Below, in pieces: positions 36,361-46,943 of a stretch of DNA of 52,810 nt. Each line of letters opens with the position of its first letter. Position 1 is the stretch's first letter. This DNA is from Allobacillus salarius. GTDB taxonomy: Bacteria > Bacillota > Bacilli > Bacillales > Alkalibacillaceae. The notes below the pieces were generated by a model that was not told the origin of the DNA, did not search any database, and saw nothing but the letters and a program-made list of their open reading frames with translations. The position numbers and the translations under genes are program-made. The stretch covers positions 1-52,810 of the forward strand of contig NZ_VMHE01000016.1 of NCBI RefSeq assembly GCF_007559425.1, in the 5' to 3' direction.

Positions 36361-37374
36361 ATGAATGGCTGGCCATTATCAGAAGTAATCCGATTCGTGA
36401 TTCAATCATTTTGGAAAAATCCAATCATCATCATTTTTATGTTGATCACACCATTATTATTGCTATTTTTAAGTTCAACTATCTTACAAGAGGAAGCATA
36501 CGAGCCGACAATCGGTGTCGAAGAAATTTCTGAGCGGATGCAAGCTTCTTTGTTACAGCAGGATGTAAACGTTGAACAGATTACGACAGCAAAAGCATTG
36601 AATAAATTATCAGCAGGTCAGTTGGATGCCTTTTTCACTGTCGAAAATCAAGGTGGATTTTTGATGTTGGAAGGGAGCAAGCCACACGCCAACTACAACA
36701 CGGACCTAGCTCTCAATAAGATGTACGTCAATTTAATGTACGACGATCACGCTTTTGATTCGTTGTATATACACGGTACATCGCAAAACAACTGGTATGA
36801 TTATATCGGCCCTGGCTTAATCGCATTTTTCACCTTTGCCTTTACGTTGATTTGCAGTGCGATGCTGTTTTCGAGACAAATTCAAACCTATGAATTTCAT
36901 TTAAATGGCACGCGATTCATTACTGTTTACTTTTTATTGTTCAGCATCCTTTCATTGATTCAGTCCGCAATGCTTTTAAGTTATAGCATTTATCAATTAG
37001 ATATGTATTTTGCAGGTTCTTTCTGGGGTGCATTGTTAACCGCCTGGCTCATTGGCCTCGTCGCGATAAGTCTCGGCATGGTAGTCGCAGCCTTCACTCG
37101 CACATTTTTCCAATTCGGCTTTACGATTTTCTTAATTCTTCTATCGCAATTTTACTTCTCTGGTATTTTGCCTAGTGAAAATGTTGCATGGATGAACCGA
37201 GTCGGCTTATTTATGCCTGTCTCCTACTCCGTTGAAGGTTTGCGTGACATCATCATTCGCAACGAACAATTTATCCAAATCTCAACCTATGGATTGATTT
37301 TAATTATTTTTATTGCGATCAATTTACGTCTAGTTGGTTATAAATTGAGAAAACAGGCGAATGTAGCGCCGTAG
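36361..37374 (+). CDS. ABC-2 type permease, orphan
   Basis: 337 residues from ATG 36361 (AAAAGG 9 nt upstream). Topology: TM1 at about 19-40 (NPIIIIFMLITPLLLLFLSS), an extracellular domain of about 120 residues, then five TM segments. The layout is that of the YhgE/Pip- and DrrB-like ABC-2 permeases. The segment LPSENVAWMNRVGLFMPVSYSVEGLRD is the conserved C-terminal ABC-2 motif. No ATPase gene adjoins it, so it either uses a remote ATPase or has lost its partner. It is followed by a 21-bp array. Confidence 0.8.
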   Translation: MNGWPLSEVIRFVIQSFWKNPIIIIFMLITPLLLLFLSSTILQEEAYEPTIGVEEISERMQASLLQQDVNVEQITTAKALNKLSAGQLDAFFTVENQGGFLMLEGSKPHANYNTDLALNKMYVNLMYDDHAFDSLYIHGTSQNNWYDYIGPGLIAFFTFAFTLICSAMLFSRQIQTYEFHLNGTRFITVYFLLFSILSLIQSAMLLSYSIYQLDMYFAGSFWGALLTAWLIGLVAISLGMVVAAFTRTFFQFGFTIFLILLSQFYFSGILPSENVAWMNRVGLFMPVSYSVEGLRDIIIRNEQFIQISTYGLILIIFIAINLRLVGYKLRKQANVAP

Positions 37375-37397
37375 ATGAGTTGGGGTGGCAGTCGTTT

Positions 37398-37514
37398 GAA
37401 CGGTTGGCGCGTCCATTTGAACGGTTAGCACGTCCATTTGAACGGTTAGCACGTCCATTTGAGCGGTTGGCGCGCTCGTTTGAACGGTTAGCACGTCCAT
37501 TTGAACGGTCAGCA
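37398..37514. repeat. Tandem array, near-perfect 21-bp units, core GAACGGTTAGCACGTCCATTT
   Basis: Units at 37398 plus multiples of 21 (five full plus a partial). Three are identical over all 21 bp and the others differ by one to five bases, which makes this the youngest-looking array in the window. It lies between two convergent genes. Confidence 0.92.
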
Positions 37515-37548
37515 AATTGATGATAGCAACATCAATAAAAGCCTCCCT

Positions 37549-38100
37549 TCACCGGTTGGCTTTTTCTTTTTGTTTCGCTGTAAGTTGTAGAATCGATTGA
37601 ACACTTTCATCTAAATCTTTATTTTCTATAATTAAATCCACTTGATCCGGCATGCCAAATTCGTTCTTTTTCTTAGCTTCTTCTAATCGGCTTTGAATCT
37701 CTTCATCCGTACTTCCCCGTCGTTTCAATCGTTCTACTAACAGTTCTTTTGTTAACCGAATGAAAACAACTTTCGTATATTTAGGATATTTTCTCTGCAT
37801 TGCTCTGGCACCATTCATATCCATACAGATCACCAATTGATCGTGCTGCGTTAGCTTTGTATCGACTTCTATAATGGTTAATCCATAATGATTACCCGCA
37901 TACTCACTTTCTTCAACTTTATCGAGCCTTTGGAATTCCTCTTTTGAAACAAAATGATAGTCGTGATGATTCACTTCTCCCTTTCGCATTGAGCGAGTGG
38001 TCGTCGTGATCAGTCTTTTGAAGCCATGCGTTTCCAGTCGATGTGCAATCGTTGTTTTTCCTGAGCCGCTTCCTCCGACGATAACGATAATTGTCTTCAT
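37549..38100 (-). CDS. Guanylate-kinase-like P-loop protein
   Basis: 183 residues. P-loop GGSGSGKTT at residues 9-17, then ITTTTRSMRKGEVNHHDYHFVSKEEF and YAGNHYGLT, which follow the GMP-binding pattern of guanylate kinase (TTTRxxRxGEvxGxDYxFv, xNxYGT). The canonical gmk is usually elsewhere and about 205 residues, so this is probably a paralogue that phosphorylates GMP or a related nucleotide, or a non-catalytic relative. The start ATG 38100 has AAAGGAG 7 nt upstream; the longer frame to 38202 lacks a site. It is flanked by two 21-bp arrays. Confidence 0.8.
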   Translation of the reverse strand: MKTIIVIVGGSGSGKTTIAHRLETHGFKRLITTTTRSMRKGEVNHHDYHFVSKEEFQRLDKVEESEYAGNHYGLTIIEVDTKLTQHDQLVICMDMNGARAMQRKYPKYTKVVFIRLTKELLVERLKRRGSTDEEIQSRLEEAKKKNEFGMPDQVDLIIENKDLDESVQSILQLTAKQKEKANR

Positions 38101-38239
38101 TTCAATCGCTCCTTTGAAGTAAATTCTACACGAAAACGTTGTGCGTATGTAATTTAAATGTTCATTTTTATTTGGTAACGTATTTACGACCACCTTATGC
38201 ATGGTGACATGTACGATAAATCGTAATGTTGGCTGTATT

Positions 38240-38512
38240 TCTTCCGGGTTATTCTGTTGGCCTTCAGCGTTAATTCGCGAGCCTTCAGGGTTAATGCGGA
38301 GAGCTTCAGGGTTAATTCGCAGGCCTTCAGCGTTAATCTGCGGACCTTCAGCGTTAATTCGCAGGCCTTCAGGGTTAATCTGTGCTCCTTCAGGGTTAAT
38401 TCGTTTTCCTTCAGTGTTAATTCACTATCCTTCAGGGTTGATTCGAACTTCTTCAGGGTTGATTCGAACTTCTTCAGTGTTCCCCCACACTCCTGCAGCG
38501 TTGACCACAAAA
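38240..38512. repeat. Tandem array, 13 units of 21 bp, core CCTTCAGSGTTAATTCG
   Basis: Units at 38240 plus multiples of 21, each CCTTCAG(C/G)GTTAATTCGNNN; the first and last one or two are degenerate. It is the longest array. Frames in both directions stay open (for example LTLKACE heptads on the minus strand), but their apparent starts fall in the icmF terminator without a ribosome binding site. Confidence 0.92.
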
Positions 38513-38532
38513 CTGACTTCCACAATCTACGC

Positions 38533-38566
38533 AAAAAACCGAACGAGACAGATTAGCCTCGTTCGG
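38533..38566 (-). terminator. Terminator of the icmF operon
   Basis: CCGAACGAG pairs perfectly with CTCGTTCGG (38539-38566) and is followed by TTTTTTG on the minus strand, 11 nt after the icmF stop codon. Confidence 0.88.
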
Positions 38567-38576
38567 ATTTGTGTTA

Positions 38577-41500
38577 CTACATATTTCTTCTGTATTGTCC
38601 GCCGACTTCGTATAGTGCATGGGTGATTTGTCCAAGGCTTGCGACTTTCACGGTTTCCATTAGCTCTTCGAAGATGTTTCCGTTTGAAGCGGCTACTTTC
38701 TTCAAGCGTTCCAAAGCTTCTTTTGCTTCTGCTTCGTTCGCTTTTTGGAAGTCACGTAGATTCTTGATTTGTTGTTCTTTTTCTTCTTGCGTTGCACGGG
38801 CAACTTCCATTGAGTTAATTTCGTCCTCTGATTGAGGGTTTGGATTTAGATACGTGTTCACCCCGATGATCGGAAGCTCTCCAGAGTGTTTCATGCTTTC
38901 GTAATAAAGCGACTCTTCTTGAATTTTTCCGCGCTGGTATTGACGTTCCATTGCTCCTAACACGCCTCCACGGTCGTTGATTCGCTCAAACTCTTGTAAA
39001 ACAGCGTCCTCAACTAGTTCCGTTAGCTCTTCAACGATGAACGATCCTTGAATGGAGTTTTCGTTTTTAGTCAGGCCGAACTCTTTATTGATGATCATTT
39101 GAATAGCCATCGCACGGCGAACGGATTCCTCCGTTGGTGTCGTGATCGCTTCATCATAGGCATTCGTATGCAAGGAGTTCGTATTGTCTTGAATGGCCAA
39201 TAAAGCTTGAAGCGTCGTCCGGATATCGTTAAAAGCAATTTCTTGCGCGTGTAACGAACGGCCGGATGTTTGGATATGGTATTTCAGCTTTTGACTTCGG
39301 TCATTTGCGCCGTATTTTTCTCGCATCGCAATCGCCCAGATTCGACGTGCAACACGTCCGATGACAGTATACTCTGGGTCGAGCCCGTTCGAGAAGAAGA
39401 ACGATAAGTTTGGTGCAAATTTATTAATATCCATCCCACGGCTTAAATAGTATTCAACATACGTAAATCCGTTTGCAAGCGTGAATGCCAGCTGACTGAT
39501 TGGGTTCGATCCCGCTTCAGCGATATGATAACCAGAAATCGAAACAGAATAATAGTTACGAACTTCGTTATTGATAAAGTATTCTTGAATGTCACCCATT
39601 AAGCGCAAGGCAAATTCTGTTGAGAAGATACATGTGTTTTGTCCTTGGTCTTCTTTCAAAATATCTGCTTGAACAGTACCACGCACGACGGAGATCGTTT
39701 CCTTCTTAATTTGCTCGCGCTCTTCGTCGTTCGGTTCACGACCATTTTCTTCTATAAATTTATCAATTTGCTGGTCAATTGCCGCATTGAAATAAAACGC
39801 TAGAATAATCGGTGCCGGCCCATTAATCGTCATGGATACAGAAGTCATCGGGTGCGTTAAATCAAACCCATCATACAACTTTTTAATATCTTCGACTGTA
39901 CAAATGTTAACGCCTGATTCCCCAACTTTTCCGTAAATGTCCGGGCGTTCGTCTGGGTCTTCGCCGTACAATGTAACGGAGTCAAAGGCTGTACTGAGTC
40001 GCTTGGCTTCCTCATTTTTCGATAAGTAATGAAAACGACGGTTTGTTCGCTCTGGTGTACCTTCTCCAGCAAATTGACGGGTTGGATCCTCGCCTTTTCG
40101 TTTAAACGGGAAAACACCTGCCGTATAAGGGAATGAACCTGGTACGTTTTCTGTCATCAACCAGTATAGACGGTCTCCCCAATCGCTGTACTTCGGAAGA
40201 GAAACTTTAGGAATCTTCAACCCAGAGATTGATTCTGTATTCAAATCGACAGTGAATTCCTTGTCACGTACCTTATATGTCAACTGATCTTGTTGATATT
40301 GTTTCTTAAGCTCATCAAAGTTTTCGAGTTGCTCTAAATTGTCACGATCGATTTGTTTTTCGTATGTTTCGATCAACTCATCAATCTCTTTCACTTCTGC
40401 ATCGTTCATTGCTTCTTTAGCGCCTTTTAGTTGATACAACTTGCGCGCAGCTTCACTTTGCTTTTCGGCATCTTTTTTATAATTTTGCACCGTGTCTACA
40501 ATATCTCGCAAATATTGACGACGTTCTGGTGGAATAATTAAATTTTCTTTTTCGACAATTTTAATTTTCGTATCAAACGGTACTTCTACATCCCAATTAT
40601 AGCGTTCATTCAACGTTTCGATGATGGAAGCGAATAGCGTATTTGTGCCTCGGTCATTGAACTGACTCGCAATTGTTCCAAATACCGGGAAAGTTTCAGG
40701 GTCTTGGTGAAACAGCATCCGGCTTCGTTCGTACTGCTTGCGAACTTGACGGAAAGCATCTTCTGAACCTTTTTGTTCGAATTTATTAATGACGATAAAG
40801 TCAGCAAAGTCGATCATATCAATTTTTTCAAGCTGTGTAGGTGCACCGAATTCCGCTGTCATCACGTACATGGAAAGGTCGGTGATTTCAGTAATTTCTG
40901 CATCCCCTTGACCGATACCACTCGTTTCAATAATAATGAAGTCAAAATCAGCCGCTTTTACGACTTGAATCGCTTCTTGAATCGACTTGGACAGCTCACT
41001 TTTCGAATCTCTCGTTGCTAGTGAGCGCATGTAAACACGCGGCGTAAAAATGGCGTTCATACGAATTCGGTCCCCGAGTAACGCACCACCGGTTTTCTTC
41101 TTCGTTGGGTCGACAGATAAAATTGCGACTTTCTTATCCGGCACTTCGTTAATGAATCGGCGAATTAATTCATCCGTCAATGAACTTTTACCAGCACCAC
41201 CCGTTCCTGTAATCCCTAAAACAGGTACATTATCATTATTCGTTGATAGCTTACGAATGATATCTTCACTCGCGACATCTTCATTTTCCACATGACTAAT
41301 TAAACGGGCAACTGCTTGATAGTCGCCTTTTTTAACAGCTTCAACGTCCTTATCAATATCCATCGGTGTCGGGTGATCACATTCCTCAAGCATATTGTTG
41401 ATCATCCCTTGAAGACCAACTTCACGCCCATCATCCGGTGAAAAAATTCGTGCGACACCGTATTCGTGCAGCTCTTTAATCTCACGAGGTAAAATAACCC

Positions 41501-41807
41501 CGCCGCCTCCACCGTATACTCGAATGTGACCGGCACCTTTTTCGTTCAATAAATCAACCATATATTTGAAGTATTCAACGTGACCGCCTTGATAAGAAGA
41601 GATTGCAATGCCTTGAACATCTTCTTGAATCGCTGCATTCACGACATCTTCAACCGAACGGTTATGCCCTAAGTGGATGACTTCCGCACCGCTCGCCTGC
41701 AAAATTCTTCTCATTATATTGATAGAAGCGTCATGCCCATCAAATAAACTGGATGCCGTAACAAAACGGACGTCATGTTTTACATGATACGGTTTCGTTT
41801 GTTGCAT
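38577..41807 (-). CDS. icmF: Fused isobutyryl-CoA mutase IcmF
   Basis: Adenosylcobalamin-dependent interconversion of isobutyryl-CoA and n-butyryl-CoA (relatives also use pivalyl-CoA). 1076 residues in the IcmF order: B12-binding domain (about 12-145; cobalt ligand His25 in [10 protein letters not shown]), MeaI-type G-protein chaperone (about 195-410; Walker A GTGGAGKS at 201-208), linker, then the mutase barrel (about 540-1076). The substrate region [24 protein letters not shown] has Phe where methylmalonyl-CoA mutase has Tyr, the IcmF signature. GGGAGG lies 9 nt before ATG. It is the last gene of the thl-icmF operon. Confidence 0.96.
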   Translation of the reverse strand: MQQTKPYHVKHDVRFVTASSLFDGHDASINIMRRILQASGAEVIHLGHNRSVEDVVNAAIQEDVQGIAISSYQGGHVEYFKYMVDLLNEKGAGHIRVYGGGGGVILPREIKELHEYGVARIFSPDDGREVGLQGMINNMLEECDHPTPMDIDKDVEAVKKGDYQAVARLISHVENEDVASEDIIRKLSTNNDNVPVLGITGTGGAGKSSLTDELIRRFINEVPDKKVAILSVDPTKKKTGGALLGDRIRMNAIFTPRVYMRSLATRDSKSELSKSIQEAIQVVKAADFDFIIIETSGIGQGDAEITEITDLSMYVMTAEFGAPTQLEKIDMIDFADFIVINKFEQKGSEDAFRQVRKQYERSRMLFHQDPETFPVFGTIASQFNDRGTNTLFASIIETLNERYNWDVEVPFDTKIKIVEKENLIIPPERRQYLRDIVDTVQNYKKDAEKQSEAARKLYQLKGAKEAMNDAEVKEIDELIETYEKQIDRDNLEQLENFDELKKQYQQDQLTYKVRDKEFTVDLNTESISGLKIPKVSLPKYSDWGDRLYWLMTENVPGSFPYTAGVFPFKRKGEDPTRQFAGEGTPERTNRRFHYLSKNEEAKRLSTAFDSVTLYGEDPDERPDIYGKVGESGVNICTVEDIKKLYDGFDLTHPMTSVSMTINGPAPIILAFYFNAAIDQQIDKFIEENGREPNDEEREQIKKETISVVRGTVQADILKEDQGQNTCIFSTEFALRLMGDIQEYFINNEVRNYYSVSISGYHIAEAGSNPISQLAFTLANGFTYVEYYLSRGMDINKFAPNLSFFFSNGLDPEYTVIGRVARRIWAIAMREKYGANDRSQKLKYHIQTSGRSLHAQEIAFNDIRTTLQALLAIQDNTNSLHTNAYDEAITTPTEESVRRAMAIQMIINKEFGLTKNENSIQGSFIVEELTELVEDAVLQEFERINDRGGVLGAMERQYQRGKIQEESLYYESMKHSGELPIIGVNTYLNPNPQSEDEINSMEVARATQEEKEQQIKNLRDFQKANEAEAKEALERLKKVAASNGNIFEELMETVKVASLGQITHALYEVGGQYRRNM

Positions 41808-41826
41808 GATTCATTCCTCCCTCATA

Positions 41827-42444
41827 TTAACTCGCTTGAAAAGCCAATTGGCTCTTCAGTAATTGAAACTGCATTTCCATATATTCTTGAAGCGTAAATT
41901 CTTTTTGAATTAACCATCTACGAAAGCCCCACATTTGCCCTTGTACATATACATTATTGGCGACCAACTTCACATTTTTTTCATCTAATACATTGGCATA
42001 GCTATTGCTGATCACTCGCTCGAGAATCCCAACCATTTCACGTTCTTTTTGCATGACATATTCTTGCTCTTCTTTTGGAAGGGCTTTCAATTCTTGGTAT
42101 AAAATCAATACTTCATCTTGCATTTCATCCATGATTTGAAAATACGCGAACACTGCTTGCCTGAGGGCTTCTTCTGAAGTGGAGTTTCGATCAATGACAT
42201 TTTCCATTCGTGTCTTGACTTCATCATGTACGGCATCGCAGACTAAAAATAAAACGTCTTCTTTTTTCCGAATATATTCATATAATGTTCCGATGCTGAA
42301 ACCTGCCGCTTTGGCGATTTCCCGGGTCGTCGCCCGGTGAAATCCCTTTTGTTTAAATAATTGGACAGCACCTTTTTGTAACTGGTTTAATCGTTTCTTA
42401 ACCAGCGCTTCATCTTTCGTTGATGAAGTGATCCGGTGATCCAT
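41827..42444 (-). CDS. TetR family regulator of the acyl-CoA operon
   Basis: 205 residues with an N-terminal TetR DNA-binding domain (GAVQLFKQKGFHRATTREIAKAAGFSIGTLYEYIRKKEDVL) and a C-terminal ligand domain. ATG 42444 has GAGGGTGA 5 nt upstream; the longer frame to 42474 would overlap meaB. Its position between meaB and icmF suggests it regulates the operon it belongs to, probably sensing an acyl-CoA like FadR of B. subtilis (inference). A candidate operator is at 48223-48236. Confidence 0.88.
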   Translation of the reverse strand: MDHRITSSTKDEALVKKRLNQLQKGAVQLFKQKGFHRATTREIAKAAGFSIGTLYEYIRKKEDVLFLVCDAVHDEVKTRMENVIDRNSTSEEALRQAVFAYFQIMDEMQDEVLILYQELKALPKEEQEYVMQKEREMVGILERVISNSYANVLDEKNVKLVANNVYVQGQMWGFRRWLIQKEFTLQEYMEMQFQLLKSQLAFQAS

Positions 42445-42449
42445 CCAGT

Positions 42450-43391
42450 TCACCCTCTCTTTTTCTCTTTCCACTCTTTGTACCAGGCTTCGGCCAACGC
42501 GTATGAGTTATCCTCAGTTTGAAGCGTCTGCTGCTTTGATTCATCTGTTTCAATAAAGCTTTCAACATCTTTCCAAATAGCTTCCTGGATTAATTCGTAA
42601 ACTTCATGACGCAGCTTGTTCGCACGTCTTTTCTTTCCAAGATCCGTATCTTCTAGGAATTGTTGATGATTTTCTATCGCTTCAAACCATTTATCGAAGC
42701 CAAAGTTTTCAACGACACTCGTTTCAACAATTTCCGGCTCAAATGCACGATTTTCGCTGGAAAGATGGATGAGGTCCTTAAGCTGACGTTTTAATTTTTT
42801 TACTCCAGGAATATCGGCTTTATTTAAAATAAATAAATCAGCAATTTCCATAATGCCTGCTTTGAACACTTGTAATACGTCGCCGCTATTCGGAGTTAGG
42901 ACAACAGACGTCGTATCGGCAACTTTCATAATATCGAGCTCTGACTGACCAACACCGACTGTTTCAATTAAAATATAATCGAATCCATAGGCATCACATG
43001 CACGGATGGCGTCTTTTGTCGCACGCGCCAATCCGCCAAGACTCCCACGGGTAGCCATACTTCGAATGAAAATGTTTTCATCAGAAAAGTGTTGTGTCAT
43101 TCGAACTCGGTCACCAAGTAGCGCTCCTCCACTAAATGGACTCGTCGGATCGACCGCGATGACAGCAACCGTGAAGCCTTTTTCGCGTAATAATGTGAGA
43201 AATCGATCGACCAATGAGCTTTTTCCTGCACCCGGTGAACCGGTAATCCCGATATAATGCGACTTTTTATCGCTCCGACTAATCAAATCCATTAGTTTCA
43301 GCTTTTCTGGATGGTCGTTTTCAATCATCGTAATGGCACGCGCAAGCGCTCGCTGGTTCCCTTGTTGAATTCTTTTTACGAGTTCTTCCAT
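42450..43391 (-). CDS. meaB: MeaB/ArgK-type GTPase, cobalamin mutase chaperone
   Basis: 313 residues. Walker [41 protein letters not shown] and NKADIPG (the G-protein NKxD) match MeaB, which gates cofactor loading into and repairs methylmalonyl-CoA mutase. IcmF in the same operon already contains its own fused G-domain, so this free MeaB probably serves a separate methylmalonyl-CoA mutase encoded elsewhere, or is redundant. ATG 43391 has AAGGAG 7 nt upstream. Confidence 0.93.
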   Translation of the reverse strand: MEELVKRIQQGNQRALARAITMIENDHPEKLKLMDLISRSDKKSHYIGITGSPGAGKSSLVDRFLTLLREKGFTVAVIAVDPTSPFSGGALLGDRVRMTQHFSDENIFIRSMATRGSLGGLARATKDAIRACDAYGFDYILIETVGVGQSELDIMKVADTTSVVLTPNSGDVLQVFKAGIMEIADLFILNKADIPGVKKLKRQLKDLIHLSSENRAFEPEIVETSVVENFGFDKWFEAIENHQQFLEDTDLGKKRRANKLRHEVYELIQEAIWKDVESFIETDESKQQTLQTEDNSYALAEAWYKEWKEKKRG

Positions 43392-43447
43392 GTGGATCTC
43401 CTTCCAGAGATACTTACTAAATCCCAAAAATTCTGAAAATATTTGGT

Positions 43448-43475
43448 AAAGCGGTACTCAGTTTCGTACCGCTTT
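43448..43475 (-). terminator. Hairpin between acd and meaB
   Basis: AAAGCGGTAC pairs perfectly with GTACCGCTTT (loop GAAACTGA) on the minus strand but is followed by ACCAAATATTTTC rather than a T run. It may act as an mRNA-processing or stabilising hairpin that tunes expression of meaB-tetR-icmF. Confidence 0.5.
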
Positions 43476-43485
43476 GTATAGAAAC

Positions 43486-44625
43486 TTATTTTGTCACCAT
43501 ACGTCCTACGACTAGACGCTGGATTTCCTGTGTTCCTTCGTAAATCTGTGTAATTTTCGCATCACGCATATATCGTTCGACTGGATAATCTTTCGTATAA
43601 CCATACCCACCAAATACTTGAACCGCTTCTACAGTTACACGCATCGCCGTGTCACCAGCAAATAGTTTCGCCATCGCGGATTCTTTTTGGTAAGGCAAAC
43701 CTTCTGACTCATTGTAAGCCGCTTGGTACGTCAAGAGACGAGACGCTTCAACTTCTGTCGCCATATCTGCTAGTTTGAAAGAAATACCCTGGTTTTTAGC
43801 AATTGGCTTACCGAACTGTTCACGCTCTTTTGCGTAATTTGTCGCAGCGTCAAGTGCACCTTGTGCAATACCGACAGCTTGAGCGGCAATTCCGTTACGA
43901 CCGCCATCGAGTGTCGTCATTGCAATTTTGAATCCGTCGCCTTCTTCACCGAGCATATTTTCTTTCGGGATGCGGCAATTTTCGAAGATCAATTCAGTTG
44001 TAGGGGATGAACGAATCCCTAGTTTTTTCTCTTTCTTACCGAATAAAAAGCCTTCTGTTCCTTTTTCTACGACAAAAGCCGAGATGCCTTTGTGCTTCGC
44101 ATCTTGGTCCGTCTTCGCAAATACGACATACAAGTCAGCGACTTCACCGTTTGTGATCCAAACTTTGTTTCCGTTTAAGATGTAATCATCGCCATCTTTT
44201 TTCGCTGTCGTACGCATGGAAGCAACGTCACTTCCTGCACCTGGCTCAGAAAGGGCATAAGCACCTAATGCTTCACCGGTCGCTAAACGTTGAAGGAAGT
44301 TTTGTTTTTGTTCTTCATTTCCGTATTTATAGATCGGCCAGCTCGCCAAGGAAATATGAGCGGATAATGTAACACCGATTGATGCATCTACACGGGACAA
44401 CTCTTCGACAGCAATCGCATAGCTGACAAAGTCTGCGCCAATTCCACCATATTCTTCAGGCCAAGGAATACCCGTTAGGCCAAGCTCAGCCATTTGATCA
44501 AAAATTTCTCTGTCGAAACGTTCTTCTTCATCACGTTCCGCTGCTGTTGGTTCGACATCTTTTGTCGCAAAGTCACGAACCATTTTTCGTAACATTTGTT
44601 GTTCTTCTGTTAGTTGAAAATTCAT
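43486..44625 (-). CDS. Acyl-CoA dehydrogenase
   Basis: FAD enzyme for alpha-beta dehydrogenation of a short- or branched-chain acyl-CoA, passing electrons to ETF. 379 residues: [25 protein letters not shown] (FAD/substrate), [40 protein letters not shown] and [35 protein letters not shown]. The catalytic base is Glu363 in the YEGT position, as in MCAD/SCAD. AGGAGG lies 8 nt before ATG. It is a paralogue of the next gene in the operon (about half identical by eye), which suggests different chain preferences. Confidence 0.95.
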   Translation of the reverse strand: MNFQLTEEQQMLRKMVRDFATKDVEPTAAERDEEERFDREIFDQMAELGLTGIPWPEEYGGIGADFVSYAIAVEELSRVDASIGVTLSAHISLASWPIYKYGNEEQKQNFLQRLATGEALGAYALSEPGAGSDVASMRTTAKKDGDDYILNGNKVWITNGEVADLYVVFAKTDQDAKHKGISAFVVEKGTEGFLFGKKEKKLGIRSSPTTELIFENCRIPKENMLGEEGDGFKIAMTTLDGGRNGIAAQAVGIAQGALDAATNYAKEREQFGKPIAKNQGISFKLADMATEVEASRLLTYQAAYNESEGLPYQKESAMAKLFAGDTAMRVTVEAVQVFGGYGYTKDYPVERYMRDAKITQIYEGTQEIQRLVVGRMVTK

Positions 44626-44672
44626 ATATAGTCCTCCTATAAACTGTGAATTAACTTATCGTTACCGCTACA

Positions 44673-44782
44673 GAAATACACTACGCTTTCCGCGGGCTCG
44701 CGATCAGCCTCCTCGTTCGCAAAGAACGCTCACTGCGGGGTCTGTTCGTCTTCGCTTTCCCGCAGGAGTCTACGTGTATTTC
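44673..44782. repeat. Interspersed palindromic element inside the acyl-CoA operon
   Basis: 110 bp bounded by GAAATACAC and GTGTATTTC, with inner GC-rich blocks CTTTCCGCGGGCTCGCG, CAGCCTCCTCG, CACTGCGGGGTCTG and CCCGCAGGAGTCTACG. The same blocks, in opposite orientation, form the core of the element at 52446-52733. It occupies the 250-bp spacer between the two acyl-CoA dehydrogenase genes. I recall similar CTGCGGGGTCT elements from many Bacillaceae genomes. Confidence 0.75.
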
Positions 44783-44875
44783 TTTCGCTGGTTTTGCGTT
44801 CATCTATTCTTTTAAAAGTATTGGGCTCTCATTACCAAAGTGACCGCATCTTCTCTTGAAAACCAACCCACAATC

Positions 44876-46012
44876 CTACTTCAACAACTGCCTACTAATG
44901 ACAACATTTTGTATCTCGTTTGTTCCTTCATAAATTTGTGTGATTTTCGCATCGCGGAAGTATCGCTCAACTGGGTAATCTTCTGTGTAGCCGTAACCTC
45001 CGAATACTTGAACCGCTTCAATTGCTGTATTGACTGCTGTTGTAGAAGCGAATTTTTTCGCCATCGATGCTTCCTTGCTCGTATCTAGGCCTGCTTGGTA
45101 TTTGGATGCAGCGTTATAGACTAATAGTTTCGCTCCTTCGACAGCTGTCGCCATGTCTGCAAGCTTAAATGAGATTCCTTGGTTTTTAGCAATCGGTTTG
45201 CCAAATTGTTCGCGTTCTTTTGCATAGTCGGCTGCCGCTTCGAGTGCCGCTTCAGCGATACCGAGCGCTTGTGCCGCAATGCCGATACGACCGATATTCA
45301 AGTTAGCTAAGGCAATCTTAAAGCCTTCTCCTTCTTCTCCAAGACGCTGGCTTGCTGGTACTTTCATATTGTCAAAATTTAATGACACCGTGCTAGAGCC
45401 GTGTAGACCCATTTTCTTTTCGGATTTACCGATCTCAAGTCCTGGCGTATCTTTTTCGACGATAAAAGCTGTAACCCCTTTGTTGCCTTGCTCTGGGTCC
45501 GTACTGGCAAAAACGATAAATGTATTAGCGTATTCACCGTTTGTAATGAACACTTTCGAACCATTAATGATATAGTCGTCGCCGTCTTTTTTTGCTTTCG
45601 TTTTCAAAGAACCAGCGTCACTACCTGCTCCTGGCTCTGTTAAACAAAAGGCTCCAAGATACTCACCGCTCGCTAGCTTTGGTACGTATTTTTCAAATTG
45701 CTCTTTTGTTCCAAATTTCAATATCGGAAAAGTTCCGACGGATGTGTGAACGGATAAAATGACACCTAGTGTGGCACTCACTTTGGAAAGCTCGTTAATG
45801 GCGATGATATAAGATGTGTAATCCATACCTGCCCCGCCTTGTTCCTCGCTGACAGGGATTCCCATCAATCCAAGCTCTCCCATCCGTTTAATAATCTCTG
45901 ATGGAAATTCTTCATTCTCCATTGACTCAACTTTTGGAGCAACTTCTTTCTGGGCGAAGTCACGGACCATTTTGCGCATCATTTCTTGTTCGTCTGTAAA
46001 TCGCAAATCCAT
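44876..46012 (-). CDS. Acyl-CoA dehydrogenase
   Basis: 378 residues, paralogue of the gene at 43486. Motifs: [65 protein letters not shown] and [35 protein letters not shown]; catalytic Glu362. By its place after hbd it is probably the butyryl-CoA-type enzyme (mmgC analogue). GGAGGG lies 7 nt before ATG. About 250 bp with a repeat element separate it from the downstream paralogue, unlike the tight spacing elsewhere in this operon. Confidence 0.95.
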   Translation of the reverse strand: MDLRFTDEQEMMRKMVRDFAQKEVAPKVESMENEEFPSEIIKRMGELGLMGIPVSEEQGGAGMDYTSYIIAINELSKVSATLGVILSVHTSVGTFPILKFGTKEQFEKYVPKLASGEYLGAFCLTEPGAGSDAGSLKTKAKKDGDDYIINGSKVFITNGEYANTFIVFASTDPEQGNKGVTAFIVEKDTPGLEIGKSEKKMGLHGSSTVSLNFDNMKVPASQRLGEEGEGFKIALANLNIGRIGIAAQALGIAEAALEAAADYAKEREQFGKPIAKNQGISFKLADMATAVEGAKLLVYNAASKYQAGLDTSKEASMAKKFASTTAVNTAIEAVQVFGGYGYTEDYPVERYFRDAKITQIYEGTNEIQNVVISRQLLK

Positions 46013-46060
46013 CCTACGCCCTCCTTTCTAGTAAATTCTTGTTAGTTATCGTTTCATAGA

Positions 46061-46912
46061 TTACTCGTAAACGTAAAATCCTCGACCGGATTTCTTCCCT
46101 AGCCATCCTGCATTTACATACTTACGCAGTAATGGACATGGTCGGTATTTGCTGTCGCCAAAGCCTTCATGCAAGACTTCCATAATATAAAGGCACGTAT
46201 CCAACCCGATAAAGTCCGCCAACTGTAAAGGACCCATCGGATGATTCATACCGAGCTTCATCACTTCATCAATCGCTTCAGGCTCTGCTACACCTTCAAA
46301 AACCGCATAAACCGCTTCGTTGATCATCGGCATCAACACCCGGTTGGCCGCAAATCCAGGATAATCATTCACTTCGACCGCTGTTTTATTAAGTTTTTCT
46401 GCTGTTTCAGCAATGGTTTGATACGTTTCATCAGAAGTTTGGATTGCTCGAATCACTTCAACGAGCTTCATAACCGGTACAGGGTTCATGAAGTGCATAC
46501 CAATCACTTGCTCAGGACGTTCCGTAACGGCTGCAATGTCCGTAATCGGAAGTGACGATGTATTGGATGCTAAAATCGCGTGTTTCGGTGTAATTTGATC
46601 AAGCTGTTGAAAGACTTTCGTTTTGACGTCCATATTTTCAACGACTGCCTCAATGACTAAATCACAATCATTTGCCTCATTCAACGAGGTTGTCGTTTCG
46701 AGATTGTTCAATGTGTTCGTCTTGTCCGCTTCGTCCATACGACCTTTTTCCACATTTCTTGAAAGATGCTTTTCAATTGTTGCAAGACCTTTTTGTAAAC
46801 TTTCTTCTGCAATGTCATTTAGTTTCACCTGGAAGCCAGACTGAGCGAATACTTGGGCAATTCCTGCACCCATTTGTCCGGCTCCGATGACCATTACTTT
46901 TTCGACTGCCAT
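46061..46912 (-). CDS. hbd: 3-hydroxybutyryl-CoA dehydrogenase
   Basis: NAD(P)-dependent oxidation of (S)-3-hydroxyacyl-CoA. 283 residues: Rossmann motif [21 protein letters not shown] at the N-terminus, [19 protein letters not shown], catalytic-region [16 protein letters not shown], and [12 protein letters not shown] in the C-terminal domain. Equivalent to B. subtilis mmgB. AGGAGG lies 8 nt before ATG. It is 31 nt downstream of thl in the operon. Confidence 0.95.
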   Translation of the reverse strand: MAVEKVMVIGAGQMGAGIAQVFAQSGFQVKLNDIAEESLQKGLATIEKHLSRNVEKGRMDEADKTNTLNNLETTTSLNEANDCDLVIEAVVENMDVKTKVFQQLDQITPKHAILASNTSSLPITDIAAVTERPEQVIGMHFMNPVPVMKLVEVIRAIQTSDETYQTIAETAEKLNKTAVEVNDYPGFAANRVLMPMINEAVYAVFEGVAEPEAIDEVMKLGMNHPMGPLQLADFIGLDTCLYIMEVLHEGFGDSKYRPCPLLRKYVNAGWLGKKSGRGFYVYE

Positions 46913-46943
46913 CTATATAACCTCCTGTCGTGAAAAGTTTCGT

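Noticed and set aside
38184..38534. 116-codon minus-strand frame of LTLKACE-type heptads
   Set aside because: Its start lies in the T run of the icmF terminator and it is a by-product of the 21-bp array.
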